Source: Symsagittifera roscoffensis
Lineage: Eukaryota > Xenacoelomorpha > Acoela > Convolutidae
Reading direction: 5' to 3'
Length of the DNA stretch: 64,000 nt
Assembly: GCF_963678635.1 (NCBI RefSeq)
Contig: NC_087068.1
Coordinates: forward strand, 27,778,318-27,842,317
In this document: positions 1 to 12,096 of the stretch, piece after piece
Numbering within the stretch: the stretch's first letter is position 1
How the letters are laid out: each line of letters starts with the position of its first letter
The notes under the pieces: generated by a model
The model's input: only the letters and a program-made list of their open reading frames with translations
What the model was told of the DNA's origin: nothing
Databases searched by the model: none
Position numbers and translations under genes: made by a program

Positions 1-2097
1 CTTCGATTTGGAGGTCGATTCAGCAGCTCACTCCTTCTTGCGTCTAGTTACGCCAGGGAAACTTCACTCGCCTACGGCTGGGACGGCGAGATTTGGTAAG
101 ATAACCAGAAGAGGAAAGCCCAGCCCGCATATGATATGAAAACACACAAGCGGTAAATTTGAACAAAGAAAGACTATTTAATAAGTTTATCACAACAATT
201 AGTGAAGCTGAACTGTTAATCTTGCAAATTGTTACAATGGAAGATCTTGACACTGCTACCACAACCTCGTAAAATAGTACTTGCCTGCTAAATGACATTC
301 TAACATCTTATCTGAAATCAATTTCGTTTGCCTGGAAACATTTCATCCCCAAAACTATTTAATCGCAGTGTGGAAACGGGCGTATACTCAGAGGTTGCAC
401 AAAAAACTCTAATGCACAAAAAACTACACGATATAGAAATCTCAACTTACTTGTTTGGTATGGTCTCATTTCAACGGCAATGCAACACAACTAGAACACC
501 TTATATGTTCAAAGCAGAATTGCAGATAGCAAGAAAATCATTCGGAAACGGTGCGTTCTCAGTACTTGCTCCCGAACAGTGTAATTCGCTCCACTTGAGT
601 TCAGGAGAATTTTAGATCACTATACTTTCAAACGAACGCTGAAAACATACCTTTTTGAGAACGCAAATGGCGTGTAGAGTAGTGGAATTAATGAAAGGTT
701 TGCTTCCATGCTTATAGAAATAATGCAGACTGTTAATTTACGCAAAAACCGTATTCGTGATATTCGACGATCACTTGCAAATCACTGCTGTGTTGTTGAA
801 AGCAAAAGACAGCCATTTCGGAGAATAATCTATGTTTCTACCAACCGCGTGAAGAATACAATCACTATTTCGTGCCCAACTGGAGCCATCTCCACGATAT
901 GCAGCGAAAATGTTCTGAGAGATATCAGAAACTCGGGTGCAATATCATAAAAGTCATGGGAAGCACCAATAACCTCTTCGATCGAGAGAATCGATGATTG
1001 ATGGGACCAGTAGAAACTGCTATGATATGAAAACACACAAGCGGTAAATTTGAACAAAGAAAGACTATTTAATAAGTTTATCACAACAATTAGTGAAGCT
1101 GAACTGTTAATCTTGCGAATTGTTACTATGGAAGATCTTGACACTACTACCACAACCTCGTCAAATAGTACTTGCCTGCTAATTTACATTCTAACATCTT
1201 ATCTGAAATCAATTTTGTTTGCCTTAAAACATTTCATCCCCAAAACTATTTAATCGCAGTTTGGAAACCGGCGTATACCCAGAGGTTCTCAAAATAGCTA
1301 GCATTAATCCAAAGTTGAAAAAACAAACCCTAGATCTTGAATCGCTGAACATTTACAGACTAGTAGCTAACACTAACACAATATCCAAGTTGCTGGAGCG
1401 GGTTGCTGCTGTTCAACTGAAACTTCACCATGAGAACGAAAAGTTAATTGACCCTAACCAATCCGCTTATAGGGCTCTTCATTCAACGGAAACATACCTG
1501 CTGAAGACAGCAAATGAAATTCTTACTCATCTGATTAGAGATAACCTAGTCATGAGTACTTGGTCTGGATATATCTGCTGTATTTGATACAATAGACTTC
1601 GATGTCGTCGATGAAATTCTAGTTAAACGATTTAGTATCAAAGAAACATGCAAGAAATGGATCCTGTCTATCATACGTTTCGGAGAATGATCTATGTTTC
1701 TACCAACCGCGTGAAGAATACAATCACTATTTTGTGCCCAAGTGGAGCCATCTCCACGATATGGAGCGAAAATGTTCTGAGAGATATCAGAAACTCGGGT
1801 GCAATATCATAAAAGTCATGGGAAGCACCAATAACCTCTTCGATCGAGAGAATCGATGATTGATGGGACCAGTGGAAACTGCTGATCAAATGTACTATCT
1901 GATTCGTTAATTGAAATTTCACGGGTAAAATGTTGGATTAATGGAACTAACGAGCAGAAGGGATAGTTACAGCATTGTAAAAGCACTAAACGGCTGGCAT
2001 CAAGATTTAGCGAAGGAACTGAAAGTCCCTTGCTACAATCACAGAAGATTCAGATACCGCCATCATAGGAGCACTGATGACATCCATCCATCACAGG
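1..2097 (+). mobile_element. Rearranged CR1/L2-like non-LTR retrotransposon remnants
   Basis: Translated pieces on the plus strand match the reverse transcriptase of Jockey/CR1/L2-type LINEs. Positions 1261-1560 encode the block before the catalytic centre (NPKLKKQTLDLESLN, then a SKLLERV motif, then DPNQSAYRALHSTET). Positions 540-690 encode the typical C-terminal end (AFSVLAPE, then TFKRTLKTYLF in another frame). The order is scrambled: about 130-404 is repeated at 1021-1296, and about 819-1020 is repeated at 1682-1881. Stops and frameshifts interrupt every domain and no intact YADD box is visible, so this is a dead element with internal deletion and duplication. It enters from beyond the left edge of the window. 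Family level (CR1/L2/Rex1 side of Jockey) is inference from motif spacing. Confidence 0.75.
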
Positions 2098-2290
2098 CCT
2101 AGCTCTAGGCTGAAGGCTCTCGGCAGCAGAAATAAACTAGCCTAGATCGAGGCCGAAGATATAACAACGTGGCAGACTTAGCTCAAGTTAGAAGGTTATC
2201 CAGCAGACATCTAAAACAGGCGTAGCTTAGGGCCAAAGACTCGCCAGACAGACAAAGATAACAAGTCTAGTTCAAGGCCGAAGACATTTC
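2098..2290 (+). repeat. Degenerate tandem repeats of about 40 bp in the LINE 3' region
   Basis: About five diverged units share a core like TCGAGGCCGAAGA (for example near 2098, 2141, 2221 and 2262). They lie between the last recognisable LINE coding sequence and the GAT tail, where a 3' untranslated region would be. Confidence 0.55.
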
Positions 2291-2327
2291 TCTCACCTTT
2301 GAGTTTCAAATAAGGTTGACAAAATCA

Positions 2328-2331
2328 AATT

Positions 2332-2368
<37 letters not shown>
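2328..2368 (+). repeat. (GAT)n microsatellite, probable LINE 3' tail
   Basis: An uninterrupted run of GAT/TGA triplets of about 40 bp. CR1-like LINEs often end in short tandem repeats rather than poly(A), and this run directly follows the LINE 3' region, so it probably marks the element's 3' end. Confidence 0.75.
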
Positions 2369-2369
<1 letters not shown>

Positions 2370-3649
2370 TGGCCGAAAGTATTAACCCCAAAAATCTCAA
2401 AAACCTCAATTAATATCAGAGTAAAAACTGGGGTTATGTGTTTTGGTTTCTGAGCAAAATTTTCTTACGCCGAAGCTATAGTTCACTTAGAGCTCAAATT
2501 AGGTAACTTTTTAGTTTCTTCATAGCTGATGAAAAATCTTAAGAAAAGTACCGTTTCACAAATGATTTTGATGAGTTGACTACAATGTCCATCGAAATCC
2601 AAGAAATCAATTTTTTTAAAGAGTTTCATTGATATTTTAATAGTGCCAATGGGGCCAGAATTTGAGCAGTTGCCTCGATTTGAGGTGAAAAACTAGGCAA
2701 CGCAAAATCAGCGAAAGTTGAAAATTTGGCGCTTGCAAAATCAGAAAGACTTTTCCAAAATCAGCAATTAATTCCATAAGTACAGAAACCTACACGAAAG
2801 GTCTATGAATACTGATTTTTGAATATGGAAGTTGTATGACTACCATTTTCCCTTAACCCAAAAAAAGTGATTTTTTTTCTGAAGTTGAATGTCTCGCAAT
2901 TATTGAACGTATTCGTGACTGAACACAAATGAAAAAAACCATGGCTTACTCAAAACTAGTGTCACCAAAGGACCAAAGGTTTGATCGTCTCACAATCACA
3001 CTGCATTAGAACCGACCTGAATTGGATAAAATTAATAATTGAAAGCATCAAACTTCAATTTATGCGAAAATTTTCACAAATGATTATTTTCCAAATTTGT
3101 ATTTTTTCATTATCAGACATTGGGCAAGACATACATTAATTTTCCGTACAGAAGAAATAAATTTTTAGCGTTTTTGAAAAAAAAGTTATTCAGAGAAACG
3201 GAAAAAAATCACATTTTTGTGTATCCATGACTACGTTATGCTCAAAAAATTAAGTTTTGCATGCGAAAAAAAAAACTTTTTTTTTGGAAAACGTTTAAGT
3301 ACAACATTCAATTTGCGGTTGAAAAAAAAAAACAAAAAAAATTTGAGGCTAAAACAGGAAGAAATTTCTTTGATAATTCGATGAAACCATTCTAGCAAAA
3401 AATAAGAAGTGTGTATGACTAGTATTTTTTCATAGACTTAGTTTATGGAGTTGTATGATTAATATTTTTGGTCTATGGAGGTCTATGGAGGTCAACCCGG
3501 GTGAACTACAACCACGGTAAACACTTTGACGAACACTTTCAGTGATCTTTGAAAAAAGGATAACTTTCGAGTTAAATTGTGCTGATGTGGAATTACGCGG
3601 GATGACAGCATAGCATTCGAATCATTTAAAACAAAAAGACAAACATTGA
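2369..3649. other. Intergenic stretch, no gene seen
   Basis: AT-rich sequence with long T and A runs between the LINE tail and the ZIP gene's poly(A) signal. No coding motif was found. A short direct repeat (GTCTATGGAG, twice in tandem) lies near 3472-3492. Confidence 0.6.
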
Positions 3650-3655
3650 TTTATT
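3650..3655 (-). terminator. Poly(A) signal of the ZIP transporter gene
   Basis: AATAAA on the minus strand, about 165 bases past the ZIP stop codon (3821-3823). It is the nearest canonical hexamer I noticed downstream of the stop. Confidence 0.5.
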
Positions 3656-3820
3656 TTCCCAAAAGTCAGGAAGGACACAATTTGTGAAAAATAGAAATAT
3701 TCTGTTTGTCAAATGAGTTATTGTGCAATTTACAATTGAGCAAGGTACTACAGATATGGGAATAGCAATATAAAAACATCAAGGTTAAACAGTCATCATA
3801 GTTTGGTGCAGTTTGGTCTA

Positions 3821-6800
3821 TTAAAAGCCGATGTCCTCTTCATAGAGCGCTATCAGAAGCAGAATGACAAACCCTATGATCAGGCCTATGTTCTGCACGA
3901 TGTACAAGATCCAGGGTTGTTTGCTTTCAGCAGAAAGCATCTCAGGGTACTGAAAATAAATCACGTCAAAATTTGAAATAATAATTTGACTTGACATGTG
4001 GTTTTTAAGAACTGATACTTTTGCTAGAAAGGTGCAGCTCCATTACGTCGCGGGCATTGAATACACGGATTGAAGTCTAATTTAGAAGTTAAAAGGGGTT
4101 TCAATCTGGCAACGAAGCTTTTTTTCATAATATTTTTTGATATTGTTTTCGTCTTCGCCCCTCAATCTCGCCTCCTTTCGACAAGCAGTTCATCAATGTT
4201 TGAAAAAATTGACTTCAAGTGGGCGCATCAAGGCATAGACTTCAAATAAAACGACGATTTTTGATTACCTCCGAGATATTTTCTGAGTTTACGACTCAGT
4301 TTCTCCTTTAGATATGATTTTTTGATTGGTAGACATTCTAATTTAGTTTTGTGTTTTATTGGAATTGAATATGTACCATGTCCATGAACGCAATGTAGAG
4401 GAATGCGCCTGCTGCTATGGCCGTCATGTAGCCCATGAACTGGTCATACTCTGACAGGGCAGATGCAATGTAGAGACCCATGAATGCACCCAACGCAGAG
4501 AACAGATTGAGGACAAGGATAGCCACCAGATGCAACTCTGAACAATTAAGCAATTATTCGTTTTAATGATGACATTAAATTTATTAAACTATAGTTTCCA
4601 ACTTATGTTATGCAATGTTTTCGCGGTGTAGCTTGATAGTGGGTATAAAATAACAGATTTAAATAAAAACATTTTGCTATTTCTTGTGAATGATTCAAAG
4701 ATAGAAAACTATTTAACAAAAATTTTTTAAAATAATTTTTGGTAGGAATTCTAATTTTTAAGGGACCTAGCGTTATAATTCATTTTATTTTTTGTTAGAC
4801 TAATATGAGTTTTTGATGAAAATTTCTGTCAGCAAAAAAAAAACAGCTGCAAATTTTTCATGCACCCTTATACAAAAACAATTTCAGCAAACCGCTTTTG
4901 CCCCAGCCCTCCCCAGGATTTCTACTCCTTCAGCTCATGAGTTAAGTTCGAACAAGAAATATCCTAGTACTCAGCAGATGACTCACTCATGTCGAGAAGA
5001 AGGGCAAAGCTGGCTAACTCCTGGGGTAGTTCATGGCAAAACACGGCTATGGCGGAGGAGAACCCGGAGGAGCCAGAGGACTGGAACCCTATTCCGATGG
5101 CCATTCCGTCCACGAAGTTGCAGAGGAAATCCCCGGCTGAGATGGTGATGGCAGTCACAAATTTATCTACAGTTAGGCAATAAAATTTCCACAAATTTTA
5201 AGAAAACAACAAAGAAAAATTCATAAAGAGGAAGTTTTTAAAGTGAACTGACATCTTTATTTCTTGATTAAATAAACTTAAGTAGCAAATTCTGCTTTAT
5301 AACAGCAAATTTTCGTTTTAGACTCATACACCGATACAAAACATAGCCAACAGACATTTGGAAAAGAGACAATGAACCCAAGTAAAAAGAAAAAAAATGA
5401 CTTTCGAGTTTTACAAAAAAAAAATAATAGATGCCCTTAGCTCTTTGAATTTCTTGATCAATTTACAGTTGACACTTTTTGGTTAAATTAACGCAATTTG
5501 AGGACACTGGATCAATAAATAAATGGTTTATTTCGCTGGAAAAACTGACAATTAGACTCCATTTTCGAAATTAGAAGTCGATCACGTTTTTCGTGACCCT
5601 TACACTTTTGCTGTTCGATAGCGGATTTTGCCTTTATTGGAACCAATGAATTGAACTGAACTTGAAAACATAATAAATCAAACCGTTAAAAAGTAAAATT
5701 GAGCCTAATCAAGTTTTAAGATTTTCCTGGAAAAAATCTTCATCGGCACCTATTTAAGAGTCTGAACTATGTTCATCGAGTTTTACAAAGAATTGGTGTG
5801 CAAAAAGCAAAAGCACAGTTATCAAATTGAACGAATTTTGGAAAAAACTTAAAAGTTTGGTTAAATAGAAAGACACGGGCTGGAATCACAAATGAACTAA
5901 ATTTCTGACATTTTACTTGTAGATACTTAAATTTGCAATTGCTGAAAAAAATTGTCGCATTTTTAGTTGAATAATCAATTATCTAACAATAACGTTCAGA
6001 ATTGTTTGACTGAAAAGTTATTTCGAAATTTCTTACTTTTGAAGGTTTTGAAATGGCAATTCCTTCAACTCCAAGTAATTGTTTTGTCTTTCTGATTTCC
6101 ATGGATAAAAGAAATTTGAATTCAATTTTTTTTTTGCTATTGCTGCTTCAGCAATTGTTCAATCCAAATTTTTTTGATTGTGCGCCACAGTGAAATCAAA
6201 ATAAATCATTGAGTGTCACTTAGATCATATATGGTACATAACAAAACTCCACTTACCGTTCGGAATTCCACAGATCCTTGAGCCTTCTTTAGTTAACTAA
6301 AATACGATTCAATTATTAAAAAAACAAGAGTAGCCGGTTACTGCGCAAGTAGCAAAGAATTACAAAAACAAAAAAAAATAATTTAAAAAATTCAATTTTT
6401 TTTTTCCAGATATTTTTTGATTTTCTCAAGTTTTTGATTTCCAAAATGACGCTAAAAGGCTCCTAACATTTATTTTACTCGAGTAAAAAAATATACGTAC
6501 GGCTTCAATTAAGCATAAAAAGGTATTTTAAGTTTCACTACATAAATAAGCGTGCTCGCTGGCTTTTCTCACTCAAAGTTCGGAGAACTATCAAACACTT
6601 CAGACCTCTATTTCTCCACACTGGGAAAGTGTTTTGGAAAATTTAAATGTTGTTCAAATAACACTCAAGCTTGTCCGATGTTTACTAGTAGTACCTGATT
6701 TTGCGTGGAAAACAAAAAAACTCACCCGAATACAAAATCCTAACCATTTTTCAAAACATTTTGGTCAGAAGAACAATCATCGTCAAATTTTCCGTAAGCA

Positions 6801-9583
6801 GAAAATTATCTAACCTCTATTTGACTGGAAGCTTTGGAAGATGTTCCGCTTTCTGTATTTTTTCCACCCAAACTATCTAAATCAATTACATAAAAAAAAC
6901 TAATTAATTGTTTATTAAATTTCTGTCAGTGCAGAGATACAAATTTTCTGTTTTCTATTCTGAATGGTGAATGGCGAAAAATATACCTGGTAGATTACTT
7001 GTCTCCTCCATCTGAAAAAAAAACACATTTTACTTTCAATGCTTTATGATATTATGCCTTGAAGAACTTTTGTCAGAACGTCTTTCGCGCACTTCGCCCC
7101 CCCCCCCCCCTCCCCTCAAAATAAATGACACGTTTCGAATTTGACAGATTTGGTTCATATTCATAATAATATCAATTTTTTTTGCGTGGGATTTGAGAAG
7201 GAAACAGTCTTTAAGTGGTGAAGGAATCCTCTAAGTATAAGGGGGTAAAAATGTGTTCAGACTTTTATATAAACGCAGCTTACTGGATTAACTGAGTGGG
7301 AGTGATGATGGTGAAAGATCTTCGAGAAGAGAGTTTCGAACAGGTAGAATGCATACATTGTGATCACAAGGACCATTGTCCTCCACAAGTATGTCCTGTC
7401 ATGGCCACCCTCAGTCTCAGCCTCGCCATGGCCCGCGTGCTCGTCGTGGCCTTCCTCGCCGTGTCCATGAAGACCCACCGCCTGAAACAATCAACAAAAC
7501 TACTCGAATCAGGGCAAAACCCTTTATGTTCACTCTGCCATTGAGCGTGTCTGAAATTATTTTTTTCTTTATAATTTTTAGTGTATAAAATGTTCCCATA
7601 CTTGATGTGATGTTCAGATTATTAGAAAGGTTGATTGTTAGAAACACAAAATTAGCCAATCAGAGGTGAACATTCAAAACCCTCCTGTCGAAAAAACGCA
7701 AAACAAATCCAGAGAAAAAAATCAATACAAGGATATTACAAAACCAACAAATAATGCAATCGCGTTTTAAGCCGAGAGTCAAAATGCGTGCGAAAATGTT
7801 TGACGGTGAAATGTCGAAATGATTCTAACCTCAGGCCATAAGTGGAGTAGAGAGTCGCAAGCCAGTGCCGAAACACCGACAGCTATCAAAAACTGAATGA
7901 TCATCTGCAGCACGATTGAATTGCGGTTTATCAAAACGAGCGGAAGGCCCAGCACCGGAGAGAGACTGATTATCAAAACAGCTAGGGATCCATAAGTGTA
8001 GCCATAGCCAGTGGTTTCCCCGTCATGGTCATCGTGGTCATCATGGGCGCACTCGGCAGCAACTAGGGCTCGGTAGAGGAGGGCGGGACATAGTTCGACT
8101 AACTCGGCATCTGTCAGAGAAGAAGTGTCGGCAATTGTGTAAACAGCTTCGAGGTCAGTCTCATTTAGACACTAAACTCAACTAATTAAACTACTGGTTT
8201 TCAGAAACTTAGAAACTGAGAAACATAAGTTTTTTTTCCATATTTTAAATAAAAATTGCCGTGTTTCCAGAAAAATTTAGTTGCTCAAGCCTATTAATTA
8301 CCAACGCCAACCAATTTATATGTTTTCAGCTGATTTTTAGCTGTGGGGGAGACATGAATTTAAAACTTTATATATTTTACTCTACCTAGTGTCTTTTTAT
8401 TCATTATATCTCCGGAAACATTTTAAAAAAATTGCCTGATCAATTATTAGAAATGACACCTTTGATCACTTGAATGATTTTTGATCACTTGATTGAAATA
8501 AGTTGAGACCAAAAAAAGTATCTTCAAGGCAGTCAAATAAATGCGGTAAAAAGGACGTAGGAAAAATTTCCAAAAAGTTAAAGGTTTTTTTTCGAGTTCG
8601 TTTTTTAGCCAATCAGATTTCTTTTTTTTCTAAAATTGAATATGATGTTTTCGGCTTTTCTCAAAAAATTATCTGGGTAAACGTACTTTAGCGGAAAAAA
8701 TTAAAGGCAAATAACGGCTTTTACTCTCTAAATTACCTTTCATCTTGAACCATTTTGGACAACTTGTACTTGGAATATCAATTAATTTTTTTATTTCAAC
8801 CTAACAATAAATGATCTCTGCTACCGTCTGCACAAATATCAAATGTCGGTTTCAAGCATTTACTGTTTTTACTCCGGGTCGGAAAACCAGTTTTTAATGT
8901 AGGTAGTATGTATTACAAAGGCGCGAAACTGTACTAAACAGTCGTTTCAGAAAGACGGATATCCCTGACCAATGAAAATTTTTTGCTGAGAATGTTGGAT
9001 TTGACGCATTTGGAAAACGTATTCCATGCATTAAAAACTGATGTTTTCAGACTATGAGTGCTTGAAACCATAAGTTAATTTCGCAGAGGGTAGCTAAGAA
9101 AATTTTCCCTCTGTCAATCTAAAAATTTTGTTAACTTTCCAGATAAAATTTGTACAAAATGAGGAATTTTGCGCATAAATTAAAGTTTGCCTGCTACTTT
9201 ATTGTTACGAATTGTCGCTTCTTACAAATTGTCGCCTGTAACGAATTGTCGCTGATTATAAATTGTCGCTAATGACTAGGCAATATTGAGAGTAAAATGA
9301 CTAATTCTGTCCATGTGTCCAAATTCCTGCGCATTCCACTGTCGTAACCTTTTTATAGGCTGGTCGCCTTTATTACCGTTTCTGTGAAGCTTTCGGCATT
9401 GTGTTCCAACTCTTCGACGCTCATGCCATCAAAAACATCCTCCAAAGATTGTCCCGCCAAATTGCCGAGCAGGGTTTTGTAGTGCGTTTCAAATAAATTT
9501 CCGAACACAGAGCTCACAAATAGAAGTTGCAGAACAAGCGCTGCTCTCAACAACATTGTGGATGCCGATTTGCTTTCGTTCAT
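3821..9583 (-). CDS. ZIP (SLC39, LIV-1 type) zinc transporter, nine exons, complete
   Basis: Predicted multipass zinc importer at the plasma or vesicle membrane. Exons in transcript order: 9377-9556 (upstream in-frame Met at 9583), 7830-8171, 7284-7481, 6987-7011, 6815-6876, 6257-6296, 4987-5166, 4377-4537, 3821-3949. All introns are GT-AG and every phase joins, giving 438 aa. Residues 1-19 are a signal peptide (MLLRAALVLQLLFVSSVFG). Next comes a cysteine-bearing ectodomain with a CPALLY motif, then TM1 about 119-142, TM2 149-168 ending in LLHLWPE, a His-rich loop (HGHGEEGHDEHAGHG), TM3 208-228, HHHHSHS and a Ser-rich cytosolic loop, then TM4-TM8. TM4 holds CNFVDG where the family usually has HNFxDG. 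TM5 holds CHELPQELASF where it usually has HExPHExGD. Start at 9556 is preferred because it places the signal peptide at the N terminus; the 9-residue extension is possible. Paralogue (ZIP4/12 versus ZIP8/14 group) is not decided. Confidence 0.93.
4987..5166 (-). CDS. ZIP exon 7: TM4-TM5 metal-transport core
   Basis: This exon (residues 283-343, split codons at both ends) carries the metal pathway of the transporter. Visible motifs are GDFLCNFVDGMAIG in TM4 and FCHELPQELASF in TM5. Relative to the LIV-1 consensus, Cys298 stands for the first His of HNFxDG, Gln331 for the second His of HExPHE, and Ala334-Ser335 for Gly-Asp. Splice sites are strong (GTGAGT donor; CTGTAG acceptor). Confidence 0.93.
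5338..5800 (+). repeat. Dispersed repeat with TATA-like 3' end (in ZIP intron 6)
   Basis: One copy of a family of roughly 500 bp that recurs through the window. Landmarks in order: CATAGCCAACAGACA, TCTTTGAATT, GAAGTCGATCACGTTTTTCG, GCTGTTCGATAGCGG, then a TATA-like box (CCTATTTAAGAGTCTGAAC) followed by GTTCATCG. It sits antisense to the gene. Confidence 0.75.
6331..6725 (+). repeat. MITE-like repeat, GTAGCCGGTTACTG family
   Basis: Starts with GTAGCCGGTTACTGCGCAAG and includes TTTGCGTGGAAAACAAAAAA. The reverse complement of both parts occurs in the same arrangement at 29636-30262, showing one family in opposite orientations. Lies in ZIP intron 5. Confidence 0.55.
7098..7116. repeat. Poly(C) tract
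   Basis: About 14 consecutive C residues followed by TCCCCTC, in ZIP intron 3. Confidence 0.9.
9203..9268 (+). repeat. Short tandem repeats built on AAATTGTCGC
   Basis: Four copies of a 15-18 bp unit (ACGAATTGTCGC / ACAAATTGTCGC / ATAAATTGTCGC). Inverted copies of the same unit occur at 30637-30810. Lies in ZIP intron 1. Confidence 0.7.
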
Positions 9584-10555
9584 TCTTGGGAATTCCGAGT
9601 GGCCAATTGGTACGATTTTTCAATTGACAATTTCGCCCTGGTTAATCGAAAATTACAGAACAGAACGCTTAATCAAAACCAACTGTCAGGCTGCAGTTTT
9701 TTGTAAACAGCGGTACTTGTTAACCAAAATAATGCAACCAAAAGTAAGACCAGAATCTGTTGCTTTTCTGATTTTATTAGCTGTGCAAAATGAATACCAA
9801 CCAAAAATCAAATTCCAAACCAAGCTGAACAAAAAAGCTGTTGCTTATATGACAAAGCTAAAGCGTGTAAACGCTCGTGAGAGTTGAACTCGCGGCTTTT
9901 CACCTGTCTAAACTGGATTTGATTTTTGAAAAAGCCAAGCTTTCAAAATTAATACATTTTGGTGCTGTAGAAAATTAGACCATATTAGCCTCAAGATTGT
10001 TATATTAAAAATAGTAGATCAAGTAAAAACCTGTTGCTATCTATGTAAAAACATGGTCAATCTATCAAGTTATCATGCATTTTGTACATGTCGGCGTGAA
10101 AGAAACTACTCAAAATAAGTTTTTATTATTACCATAAGACAAAACTGCGGTCGGATTAGGAGAGGAATGGTCCAAGTATGTTGCTAATTTGCTAATTACA
10201 CTCGTGCAGATTGGGTATAGACGGTTGCTAACTTTTAGAGCAGGTGGAATTAATTTAAAAAATGAATGTGGAGCAGCTTTGTATTCTCAATACTGTAATT
10301 AAAATAAAAAAATTCGGAGAGACAAAATTATTTAAAATAAGCTATTGATCCATTCGGATACATTTTGCTATGTTTTCAGACAGAATTCATGCCTCAAGGT
10401 CTCAATGTTGTTCAAATTGACTGCAAAGCTCAAAATCAAACTTTTTGAAACTCTTCAAGTATAATTTAGTAGCAAAAACTTGGAACCGACAGAAATAATT
10501 TAAAAAAGCAATCTGCCAATTTTCAGCATATAATTAGTAGCAAAAAGTTCGGATA
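9584..10555. other. Region upstream of the ZIP gene, no clear gene
   Basis: Holds the putative ZIP 5' UTR and promoter by position. I saw no convincing TATA box at the right distance. A plus-strand ORF at 9558-9887 (109 codons) overlaps the ZIP first exon, has no recognisable motif and is probably chance. Confidence 0.5.
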
Positions 10556-11501
10556 AAGTTAATGCCAATTTGTTTGTTGGCAATATTTTTTCGTTCAACA
10601 AATCTGAACGAAGTTAATTTATCTAAAAATCTTAATTTGAAGTCGAATTTCTTCTGATTGTTCCGACTTTTGTAACGAAAGTAACGGAATATTTGTGTTC
10701 GGGGTGGGTTTTTTTTTCTTCAGACAATTTTCGACTTTTTAACTAGCCATTTTTAGCGGGTTTTTTTAATATCTTCTGAAAGGTATTGTTGCCTTGAGAT
10801 TAATTTTGAAAAAAAAATATTTCACCTATGATCAATTTTCGTAAAGTAATAGAGGTTTAAAGATAGCCATTTTGGCCAATTTGGGACAATTAACGAGCGA
10901 TGTATTTTGCGCTATTAACCCGTAATCGGAGATTTAATCCATTTTTGAAACCGTTCCAAATTAGCGGAAGGAAGCTTATTTGCCATAGTTGATTTGTTTA
11001 TTGGAGCAAAACCTATCACTTTGTATTTTATATGGCGTGTGGGGAATGATTTGAAATTAAGAAAACAAACTTATACTCAGTTTTTCATGTTATTTCATTT
11101 TTTTACATTCAATTTTTCGTGTTCTTACAGCTCCATAGACTTTAAAAGGCAGTTGGAACATTCGGGGCCTCGCCCTGATACGAGCAGTTTTGTTGCTAGT
11201 TTACACAAGAAAAACAGTTTCCCTAAAACTAATCAACCCAAAATGCTATAGTTTTGACCGATCAAACTGCCCAAGGTCACAAATATTGCCAACAATTTGG
11301 CATTAACTATGACAAGAGCAAATGGCCTATATGCATGCAAATTTGAGTTTTTAGCTGACCTAGAGTCACGATTTTTGTCTGAAAAAATATCTTTTGCATA
11401 GAAAGTTCCCTGAAATAAGTCATTTTGTCTTTTTAATTAATTTTGTCTGTCTTCAAGTTTTGCAACTCTCTACTTAGTCTTGCAAAAAGTTAGAACATAC
11501 A

Positions 11502-12096
11502 GTGCTGATTTAAATTATCCGGACAAAACGATTAAAACTTGAACTTTCAAACACGTTTTTCTCAAATGGGCTTAAGATAATACAAAAAAATGAAGGAAAC
11601 AAAAGTTGCTTAGAATTTCATCAATATATGGTGCAATTTTTTCTCCGAAATTCTCAACCAAACTTTACCCCAAAAGTGGATCATTTTGGCTCAAAGAACG
11701 TTGATGTTGATACTCAAAGAACGTGAATGTTACAAAATAAAACCCAAAAACTTTGCGTAAAAACAAATTTTAAACAATTTACTCACATTTTGGAGATTTA
11801 ACTTTTGTAGAACTTTGTTGGGCTGTGTAAGAGGATTCTTGTGACATATATTCCCAAGCAATTAACAAAGTACTTACAGCGTAATTCTTCATTAATTAAA
11901 AAAAGCCTAAATGAGAAATTTTTGGGGTAAAAATTTGGTTGAAAATTTCGGGAAAAAAATTGCACCATATTAATTCTGATGAAATTCCAATTAATTTTTG
12001 ATTTCTTTTTTTTTCTCCATGTTAACCCAATTTGAGAAAAATGTGTTTGAAAATTCAAGTTGTTCGTTTTGCTCGGATAATTTAAATCAGCACTGA
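11502..12096. mobile_element. Tc1/mariner-like foldback MITE, copy 1
   Basis: About 595 bp whose two halves are imperfect reverse complements. The left end is CAGTGCTGATTTAAATTATC and the right end is GATAATTTAAATCAGCACTG. The CAGTG end and the TA immediately left of the element fit Tc1/mariner. The right-hand TA has been lost. No transposase is present. Confidence 0.85.

Noticed and set aside
4813-5183. Plus-strand ORFs across 4813-5183
   Set aside because: Antisense shadows of the ZIP HELP-motif exon.
7296-7588. Plus-strand ORFs across 7296-7588
   Set aside because: They are antisense to ZIP exon 3, whose minus-strand reading gives the His-rich loop and TM3 with valid splice sites.
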